Below, one piece after another: positions 1-4,405 of a stretch of DNA of 5,140 nt. How positions within the stretch are numbered: position 1 is the stretch's first letter; the number at the start of each line of letters is the position of its first letter. The notes beneath the pieces were generated by a model. That model saw only the letters and a program-made list of their open reading frames with translations, was not told the DNA's origin and ran no database searches. The DNA is from an uncultured Dehalococcoidia bacterium (lineage in GTDB: Bacteria; Chloroflexota; Dehalococcoidia; Tepidiformales; Tepidiformaceae), in NCBI GenBank assembly GCA_937954195.1, contig CALFYR010000136.1, positions 1-5,140 of the forward strand, in the 5' to 3' direction. A program made the position numbers and the translations under genes.

Positions 1-573
1 CGCCTGGTTGCAGATTCTTCAGAATCAGTTCCGTTGCTGCGGCAAGAAACTGAGGACGATAATCCATCCAAGTTGGCATTGTACTTTCCTGCATTCAACA
101 AAGTGGCACGGTCGTGGATACTGGAGATCGGGGACCTCTCCCTCAACGCATTGGATGACCGAGGGTCCATTATGAGTTCCTCGCATCTGGCTGGCACTTC
201 AATGGCGTTCAACGACGTCTCGTTCTCCGCTCATGCCGCTCGGTCCAAGGTAAGTGATGTCCCCCAGCCATTCCTCGGTGGGTACGCTCGAGTTGACGAG
301 GTAACTACCACATCCAGTGCTACAGTGATCAGGGGTTCGTATTCTGACATCGCCGCTGATGATCTGGCCCGCCTTGCGATTGAAGTTCTGGTGAAAGCCG
401 AGGATGGAAGCTCCGTGGCCGTCCAGCACGTGAGGTCAGGATTTGGACCTAAGAATGCTAGGTTCGAGATTCGGTTGGCTCCAATCTCGCCTGATCGGCG
501 CTACTCGGTCAACATCCAGGGGCTCGCTAGCTCGGGGCAGCCGTTTGCGACATGGGACCTGGAACCAGAGTGA
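1..573 (+). CDS. Hypothetical protein, C-terminal part (5' end outside window)
   Basis: The reading frame is open from the first base and ends at TGA 571-573, so about 190 residues are visible and the true start probably lies upstream. Internal candidates are TTG at 34 and ATG at 172, but neither has a convincing ribosome binding site. I do not recognise the family. The visible part has no cysteine, no evident membrane segment and no catalytic motif. The last 80 residues or so alternate hydrophobic and polar residues (for example around IEVLVKAEDGSS and RFEIRLAPISPDRRYSVNI), which suggests a beta-sandwich, perhaps Ig-like, domain. This is an inference from pattern only. Base composition is about 49% GC in the three lines counted, well below the operon at the right (71%), so it may be a recent acquisition. 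A GC hairpin at 636-657 could end its transcript. Confidence 0.6.
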   Translation, partial: RLVADSSESVPLLRQETEDDNPSKLALYFPAFNKVARSWILEIGDLSLNALDDRGSIMSSSHLAGTSMAFNDVSFSAHAARSKVSDVPQPFLGGYARVDEVTTTSSATVIRGSYSDIAADDLARLAIEVLVKAEDGSSVAVQHVRSGFGPKNARFEIRLAPISPDRRYSVNIQGLASSGQPFATWDLEPE

Positions 574-635
574 GTTCCGCACCGGCGGGTGGGAGCCGGA
601 CTGGCGGCCTGGCGTCGCCGCTGAAATGACGTGAA

Positions 636-657
636 GGCCCGCCGTCGTTGGCGGGCC
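636..657 (+). terminator. GC hairpin, possible terminator after the first gene
   Basis: GGCCCGCC (636-643) and GGCGGGCC (650-657) are perfect 8-bp inverted arms around the six-base loop GTCGTT, 62 bp after the stop at 573. There is no run of T after the stem (CTCGGA follows), so a classical intrinsic terminator is not proven. In high-GC bacteria, stems without a U-tract are common at gene ends. The perfect arms would work equally on the minus strand. Confidence 0.45.
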
Positions 658-677
658 CTCGGAGTTCGGATCGCATC

Positions 678-722
678 ACCGGCCGTCTACCGCGTGCGGG
701 CGGCGTAGTCGCGGCGGCCGGT
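678..722. repeat. Long GC-rich inverted repeat in the gene-free stretch
   Basis: ACCGGCCG (678-685) pairs perfectly with CGGCCGGT (715-722). Inside the 29-base loop, CTAC (687-690) pairs with GTAG (705-708), giving an interrupted stem. It lies 20 bp beyond the 636-657 hairpin. It could be a second terminator structure, a repetitive extragenic palindrome, or chance in GC-rich DNA. Within the window I see no second copy. Confidence 0.35.
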
Positions 723-860
723 AATGACAGAGACGAGCGCGGCAGCGATGAGGAGGTCAATGGCGGCGGAGGAGAGGGCAGGCCCTAGCGCGGACGTTGC
801 CGACTTCCGATCGCGGCCCGCGTGGTCTTTCCGCTCGCGGTCGGCATCTTGACTCGTCGC
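687..860 (-). other. Open stretch resembling a small membrane peptide, no start codon
   Basis: The 574-873 interval has no convincing gene. On the minus strand, a frame is open from 860 to TAG at 689-687 (57 codons). It reads as a charged first part rich in R, K, D and E, then a hydrophobic run (AIDLLIAAALVSVITG), then a basic tail (RRDYAARTR). That is the layout of a single-pass membrane peptide. Against it, the frame contains no ATG, GTG or TTG, and an in-frame TAG sits at 863-861. The only nearby ATG (847-845) is in another frame, which stops after 20 codons. It could be a decayed or frameshifted small gene, or chance coding look-alike in GC-rich DNA. Confidence 0.2.
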
Positions 861-861
861 C

Positions 862-867
862 TACGGT
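862..867 (+). promoter_or_regulatory. Candidate -10 element for a leaderless cupin transcript
   Basis: TACGGT fits the TAnnnT pattern and ends exactly 6 bases before the ATG at 874. Transcription would therefore be predicted to begin at the A of the start codon. No Shine-Dalgarno-like sequence lies between the in-frame TGA (850-852) and the ATG, which is consistent with a leaderless mRNA. No matching -35 is visible at 16-18 bp spacing. Confidence 0.35.
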
Positions 868-873
868 CGCTGC

Positions 874-1461
874 ATGGCAACGCTGGCGGAACTCGATTCA
901 CCCGTGCGGTCGCTGATTGAGGCGGTCGCGGCGTTTGGCGATGCGCCGGATATGAGCGTGGTTGGCCGGAAGCTGGCCGAGTTCGCGCGGGACCTGGACT
1001 ACCTGCAGCACCACATCGCTTCGTTGGACCCTTCGCGGTTCGGCCAGCGGGTGCTTGCGAACCCCGGCCCGGAGCTGCCGTTCATGCAGCTGGTGCACCG
1101 CCCGGAGGGGATGATGGGCGCGATCCACTCGCATTCGGTGTGGGTGGCGCTGGCGCCGGTCACCGGCACGGAAACGCACCGGCACTATCGCGTGGATGAA
1201 CGCACGCCGGAAGGCAGGGCCCGCCTCGCAATGACGGACGAACGCCACCTCGACGCGGACCGCGCCGAGTTCGCGACCCTCACGCCGCCGAACGACGTCC
1301 ACGCGCACGGCCACGTACCCGGGATTGGGACAGCGGCGTACATCCTGGTGCTGACGGGCAGGCCGCAGGTGCTGTTCGAACGGCAGGAGTACGACGAGCG
1401 CGCCGGCACGTGGCGGACGCTCGCGCCGGGGGATATGGGGTCGCCGGGTCAGGCGTTGTAG
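874..1461 (+). CDS. Cysteine-dioxygenase-like cupin, putative metal-dependent enzyme
   Basis: The protein has 195 residues. An N-terminal helical part (about 1-50) precedes a double-stranded beta-helix. The likely metal site is the His pair in IHSHS (H85, H87), followed by THRHY (H102, H104) and HAHGH (H143, H145, H147). The spacing of an early HxH and a late His resembles the three-histidine iron site of cysteine-dioxygenase-type cupins, and the segment LVLTGRPQVLFERQEYD resembles the late strand of that family. The closest fit is the uncharacterised branch of predicted metal-dependent beta-helix enzymes, so cysteine itself need not be the substrate. The protein appears soluble and cytoplasmic, with no signal peptide. 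ATG 874 is the first possible start after the in-frame stop at 850-852; no Shine-Dalgarno is present. The 3' end overlaps the convergent gene by 13 bp. Family assignment is fairly secure; the reaction is not known. Confidence 0.8.
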   Translation: MATLAELDSPVRSLIEAVAAFGDAPDMSVVGRKLAEFARDLDYLQHHIASLDPSRFGQRVLANPGPELPFMQLVHRPEGMMGAIHSHSVWVALAPVTGTETHRHYRVDERTPEGRARLAMTDERHLDADRAEFATLTPPNDVHAHGHVPGIGTAAYILVLTGRPQVLFERQEYDERAGTWRTLAPGDMGSPGQAL

Positions 1462-2222
1462 CGGGCGGCGAAATCGGCTTCGTCCAGGCGGGCGCCGTGG
1501 CGGCGTTCGCTCACCGCGAGTTCCATGCGGGTAAGTTGCGCCAGCCCTTTGCGGGTGTCGCTCGCGACGCGCGCCTTGTCCTGCGCCTTCAGCCGGAGCT
1601 TGAACAGCCAGTAGGTGAACGACTTCCAGTCCGTATAGGCGACGTCGCCGCTGAGCATGGTGCCGGTGGTTTCGTAGTACATGGCGAAGAGCTCTTCGCG
1701 GCTCTTGCCGTAGACGCGCTGGTACATCGTCTCGTCGGCACGGACATCGAAGCCCCAGGCGCGGCTGCGCACTTCCTTGTAGATCTCTTCTTCGACGCTG
1801 AGCTGGAGCGCTTCCTCTACGAGGACGCCGTAGAGGTAGTTCAGGTGAGCGGTGTGCTTCGTGGGGCCGAGCCGCAGCGCGAACTCGTCGTCCGGGAGCT
1901 CGATGGGCCAGCGATTTTCCCAGAGCAGCGCCTCCGCTTCGGCGGGCGGGACCATGTCGCGCACTTCGTCCAGGAGGCGTTCGGCGAGGAGCAGCCAATC
2001 GAAGGCTTCGCCGCGGATAAGGTAGCGATAGCGGCGCGCGCCGGTGTCTTCCTCGGGGAGCCGCCAGTGGGCCACGGCATCGAGCAGTGCTTCGAACCAG
2101 TGCTGTCCTTCGCGGATGGCCTGGCGAAGGCGCGTGACGGTTTCATCCGGCGCGGGAAGGTAGGGGCCGTCTTCGACTTCACCTTCGAGCAATGGGGCAG
2201 CGGTTTCGGGGGCGGCGGGCAT
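1449..2222 (-). CDS. Conserved hypothetical, mostly helical protein
   Basis: The protein has 257 residues, is rich in Glu, Leu, Arg and aromatic residues, and probably all-helical. It has no signal peptide or membrane segment. Notable stretches are YLIRGEAFDWLLLAERLLDE (67-86), TKHTAHLNYLYGVLVEEALQ (121-140), DWKSFTYWLFKLRLKAQDKA (198-217) and VASDTRKGLAQL (219-230). The dense runs of conserved-looking aromatics and charges argue for a genuine protein rather than a shadow frame. I recall similar unnamed proteins from Chloroflexota genomes, but this is memory and not a match I can show. I know of no function. The ATG at 2222-2220 is the first possible start, since an in-frame TAA lies two codons upstream (2231-2229). 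No Shine-Dalgarno is visible. The gene is divergent from the zinc-ribbon gene across a palindrome-rich spacer and convergent with the cupin, so no operon partner is visible. Confidence 0.8.
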   Translation of the reverse strand: MPAAPETAAPLLEGEVEDGPYLPAPDETVTRLRQAIREGQHWFEALLDAVAHWRLPEEDTGARRYRYLIRGEAFDWLLLAERLLDEVRDMVPPAEAEALLWENRWPIELPDDEFALRLGPTKHTAHLNYLYGVLVEEALQLSVEEEIYKEVRSRAWGFDVRADETMYQRVYGKSREELFAMYYETTGTMLSGDVAYTDWKSFTYWLFKLRLKAQDKARVASDTRKGLAQLTRMELAVSERRHGARLDEADFAARYNA

Positions 2223-2230
2223 ACCCGCTT

Positions 2231-2236
2231 ATGGTA
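2231..2236 (-). promoter_or_regulatory. Candidate -10 element for the helical conserved protein
   Basis: On the minus strand TACCAT (2236 to 2231) fits TAnnnT and ends 8 bases before the ATG at 2222. This would place the transcription start at or within a few bases of the start codon. Together with the absence of a Shine-Dalgarno, it suggests a leaderless or nearly leaderless transcript. The -35 region is not recognisable. Confidence 0.25.
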
Positions 2237-2285
2237 GCAAACGGAGGGCTGAAATTGACCCACCCGGTTCGGTTTTACACACGTT

Positions 2286-2303
2286 TCGTACGGAAGCGTA
2301 CGA
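2286..2303. promoter_or_regulatory. Palindrome TCGTACGGAAGCGTACGA, candidate operator
   Basis: Two perfect 7-bp arms, TCGTACG (2286-2292) and CGTACGA (2297-2303), flank the spacer GAAG. The 18-bp length and the position in the middle of the divergent spacer between two gene starts (2222 and 2408) are typical of a dimeric repressor site. It could control either gene or both. I cannot name the regulator, and none is encoded in the window. Confidence 0.4.
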
Positions 2304-2321
2304 GTTTACGGAGTTGTTACA

Positions 2322-2339
2322 CCCTATAGGGGAATCCCC
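2322..2339. promoter_or_regulatory. Overlapping palindromes around a TATAGG box
   Basis: CCCTATAGGG (2322-2331) is a perfect 10-bp palindrome. It overlaps GGGGAATCCCC (2329-2339), a second inverted repeat with a single central base. TATAGG (2325-2330) is the most -10-like hexamer upstream of the zinc-ribbon gene and would give a 5' leader of about 70 bases. The best upstream hexamer, TTTACG (2305-2310), is only 14 bp away, which is too short for a standard -35. The promoter call is therefore tentative; the palindromes themselves are plain in the sequence. A further small stem, CCTT-CGG-AAGG (2358-2368), lies in the presumed leader. Confidence 0.3.
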
Positions 2340-2394
2340 GATTGGCCGCGATCCCGCCCTTCGGAAGGATAGACCTATGCCCCCAATCCACCGT

Positions 2395-2402
2395 GAGGAG
2401 GT
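2395..2402 (+). promoter_or_regulatory. Strong ribosome binding site fixing the zinc-ribbon start
   Basis: GAGGAGGT contains a full AGGAGG core and lies 5 bases before the ATG at 2408. It decides the start of the small zinc-ribbon gene against longer in-frame readings that begin near 2342. It also shows that this organism uses standard Shine-Dalgarno initiation for at least some genes, in contrast with the two genes to the left that lack one. Confidence 0.85.
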
Positions 2403-2407
2403 CTGAC

Positions 2408-2620
2408 ATGCGGGTTGTGTGTGCGTGGTGTGGGCTCATCCTGAGCGATGCCAGCGGGCCCGTTTCCCACGGTATCTGCTCCAGCTGCTCGATGGCGGTC
2501 GAGCGGGCGTTCCATCGCGGATTGGCGGCGAGCCGCACGAGCCGGCGGCGGCGGCGCGCCCGGGCGCGAAACGGCACGATGCCGCTTCCCGGCTTCTTCC
2601 CGGCCGCCGAAGGCCACTAG
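2408..2620 (+). CDS. Small zinc-ribbon protein with arginine-rich tail
   Basis: The protein has 70 residues. CAWC (C5, C8) and CSSC (C24, C27), separated by 15 residues, form a four-cysteine zinc ribbon. The phrase SHGICSSC resembles the HGIC-x-x-C ending of zinc-binding tails found on some sensor kinases and of stand-alone small proteins. After the ribbon comes a short helix, then a strongly basic stretch (R43-R54, with five arginines in a row at 46-50), then a Pro/Phe-containing end. The basic stretch suggests nucleic-acid or membrane-surface binding, which is inference. The function is unknown; a regulatory or RNA/DNA-binding role is plausible. The start is set by a perfect Shine-Dalgarno 5 bases upstream. 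The stop lies 5 bp from the stop of the convergent transglutaminase gene. The preceding spacer carries several palindromes, so expression may be controlled. Confidence 0.8.
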   Translation: MRVVCAWCGLILSDASGPVSHGICSSCSMAVERAFHRGLAASRTSRRRRRARARNGTMPLPGFFPAAEGH

Positions 2621-2625
2621 TTCCG

Positions 2626-3435
2626 CTACTGCTGCTGTTGTACCTGTTGGATGGCCAGGCGGGCCCGCTGGGTCTGGATCGGCGCGCCCCCGAGGACTCC
2701 GCGAATTGGCCGTACGTCGTCGTAGTCCCGGCCCCAACCCACCGGGACGTAGCGGTCATCGGTGTAGGCGCCGGTGGTGGCGTCCAGCCCAACCCAGCCG
2801 AACCCCGGGCGATACACCTGGACCCAGGCGTGCATGGCTTCGGCCTGGATGCTTTCCGTTTCGGGCGTGGCGCTGAAGAAGTAGCCACTCACGTAGCGCG
2901 CGGCGAACCCCCAGGAACGTAGCAGCGCGAGCAGCACGTGCGCGAAGTCCTGGCAGACGCCCGCGCCGATTTCGATGACGCGTTCGACCGGGGTAAGGGC
3001 GTCCGTCGCTCCCACTTCGTAGACGAAGCGCTGCGGCATCCAGGCGAGGGCCGATTCCAACGCGGTCCACGATGGCGTCACCAGTTGCCAGCCCAGCGAG
3101 CCGACGGCGGCCCTCCGTACCCGCGAGCTATCCGTAACGTACCAATACTGCTCGGCCGTGGTGAGCTCCGGTACGAACTCAGGCGCCTGGGTCTCGACGG
3201 TCGCCCTCAGTTCGAAGGTGATTTCGTCGTGGCGGCCGGCGCACTCCACCAGGTCGACGTGGGTAGACCAGCCATCGCGGTAGCGCGATGCGATGCGGCC
3301 CGGCGTGGCGCGGGCGCTGCTCGAGATGACCTGGAGGCCGGGCCGGTCCACGGGCCGGAGCCGGAGGGCAGTGGTGCTATCGCGGACCGGAGGGTCGTAG
3401 CGGTAGGTCGTTTCGTAGGCTATTTCAAGCCGCAC
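2626..3435 (-). CDS. Transglutaminase-like cysteine protease family protein
   Basis: The protein has 269 residues from GTG 3435. An N-terminal beta domain typical of bacterial transglutaminase-like proteins begins at once ([16 protein letters not shown], followed by LRLRPVDRPG). The catalytic core follows: Cys161 in GAGVCQDFAHVLLALLRSWG, His202 in EAMHAWVQVYRPGFGW and Asp218 in GLDATTG, a complete Cys-His-Asp triad. The usual family phrase DPTNG reads DATTG here. GRDYDDVRPIRG is the characteristic end of the core, and the tail is glutamine-rich (QQVQQQQ). There is no signal peptide, so it is presumably cytoplasmic. GTG 3435 is chosen because family similarity starts there and the overlap with the alpha-E gene is 11 bp. 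An ATG at 3507 would add 24 atypical residues and overlap by 83 bp. Members of this family are predicted to cleave or transfer amide bonds, possibly on the product of the operon's ligase. Confidence 0.93.
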   Translation of the reverse strand: MRLEIAYETTYRYDPPVRDSTTALRLRPVDRPGLQVISSSARATPGRIASRYRDGWSTHVDLVECAGRHDEITFELRATVETQAPEFVPELTTAEQYWYVTDSSRVRRAAVGSLGWQLVTPSWTALESALAWMPQRFVYEVGATDALTPVERVIEIGAGVCQDFAHVLLALLRSWGFAARYVSGYFFSATPETESIQAEAMHAWVQVYRPGFGWVGLDATTGAYTDDRYVPVGWGRDYDDVRPIRGVLGGAPIQTQRARLAIQQVQQQQ

Positions 3436-4405
3436 TCGTTGCTGCCCAGAAGAAGGCCTCGGAAACCGCGAGGCTGATATCGGCAATCGTATCCTGCGTG
3501 GAGGCAAGGTACTCGTGCAGGCCGGCGCCGATGAGCGATTCGGTCGTTTCGTACTGGAGGCGGCTCTGGAGCGTCGTTACCTGGCGCATCGCCCGGTTGC
3601 GGAGGCGCGGTTCGGCGCCTTCGGTCGCGCGGTCGAGCGCTTCGCGCAATCCCTCAACGGCCGCGCGGAGCGAACGCGGGAACTGGCGTTCGAGTAACAG
3701 GAAACCCACCACGCGCGATGCATCGAGGCCGACGACGTGGGTGCGCCGGTACGCTTCGTATCCCGAAACGCTGCGCAGCACCGCGCCCCACTGGTACCGG
3801 TCGAGCGGACCGCCGACTTCGTCCAGGGAGTTCATGAGCAAGTGATATTTCGAGTCGACGAGGCGGGTCACCATGTCGGCGCGTTCGATCTGGACGCCGC
3901 AGCGGAGCCAATAGTAGCCCTCATCATGGAGGGAGGTGTTGGCGGCCGTCCCATGGAAGGTCTGGGCGCCAAGCCGGATCGAATCGCAGAAGTCGTAGAG
4001 CCCGTCGGCCATGATGAGGTGGAGGTTTCGCTGCACGGTGGCGTGGTGGAGGCGATTGATGGCCACCCAGGATTCGCTGGAGAGCAGGTCGCGGCAGCTT
4101 CGGGCGTTCTCTCTCGCGCCGATCAGTGAACTCACGATACTCGATGGGTTGTGGCGGCTCACGGTGAGGAAGTCGATGACGCCCGCTTCGGTGAAGTCGT
4201 CGTACAGCGAGAGATACATCTCGGTGGTGCCGAGCGTGGTGATCAGTGCTTCCCATGTGTTGATGGCGCCGGCGAGGCCGTGTTCGCCGCCCGGCTCCAG
4301 GCGGCCGTGGTAGGTGACATCGAGCAGGCGGGCAGTGTTCTCGGCCCGCTCCACATAGCGGCCCATCCAGAAGAGCGACTCGGCGACGCGGCTAAGAAGT
4401 GCCAT
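3425..4405 (-). CDS. Alpha-E domain protein (DUF403 family)
   Basis: The protein has 326 residues and is all-helical. It opens with the family's hallmark: [20 protein letters not shown] (5-24). Further family-typical segments are [18 protein letters not shown] (96-113), [18 protein letters not shown] (171-188) and [16 protein letters not shown] (235-250). Length and order match full-size members. To my knowledge the biochemical role of the family is unknown; its near-constant company with a circularly permuted ATP-grasp and a transglutaminase suggests an accessory or catalytic part of the same pathway. ATG 4405 is chosen over one 10 codons upstream because family similarity begins right after it. 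It overlaps the ATP-grasp stop by 14 bp, pointing to coupled translation. Its own stop overlaps the transglutaminase start by 11 bp. Confidence 0.95.
   Translation of the reverse strand: MALLSRVAESLFWMGRYVERAENTARLLDVTYHGRLEPGGEHGLAGAINTWEALITTLGTTEMYLSLYDDFTEAGVIDFLTVSRHNPSSIVSSLIGARENARSCRDLLSSESWVAINRLHHATVQRNLHLIMADGLYDFCDSIRLGAQTFHGTAANTSLHDEGYYWLRCGVQIERADMVTRLVDSKYHLLMNSLDEVGGPLDRYQWGAVLRSVSGYEAYRRTHVVGLDASRVVGFLLLERQFPRSLRAAVEGLREALDRATEGAEPRLRNRAMRQVTTLQSRLQYETTESLIGAGLHEYLASTQDTIADISLAVSEAFFWAATSAA

Noticed and set aside
849..854. TTGACT as a -35 box for the cupin gene
   Set aside because: Only 7 bp separate it from the TACGGT element, and at proper spacing the -10 would fall inside the coding region.
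898..1998. 366-codon open frame on the minus strand
   Set aside because: It runs antisense to the cupin and then out of frame across the helical-protein gene. Its product is dominated by Arg, Ala, Pro and His, the usual look of a GC-rich shadow frame.
1410..2237. 275-codon open frame on the plus strand
   Set aside because: It is antisense to the helical-protein gene almost throughout, starts inside the cupin gene and has no recognisable motif. The minus-strand protein has far better residue patterning.
2255..2260. TTGACC as a -35 box for the zinc-ribbon gene
   Set aside because: No -10-like hexamer occurs 15-19 bp downstream (the region reads CACACG or similar), and the gene start is about 150 bp away.
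2342..2407. N-terminal extension of the zinc-ribbon protein
   Set aside because: The extension would begin with a rare ATT start and has no ribosome binding site. The ATG at 2408 has a perfect one 5 bases upstream, and the ribbon starts right after it.
2629..2640. CTG/TTG triplet run as a microsatellite repeat
   Set aside because: It is short and is simply the glutamine codons at the end of the transglutaminase gene read on the other strand.
2938..3477. 179-codon plus-strand open frame antisense to the transglutaminase
   Set aside because: It shows no family motif, while the opposite strand has a complete catalytic triad and family-typical ends.
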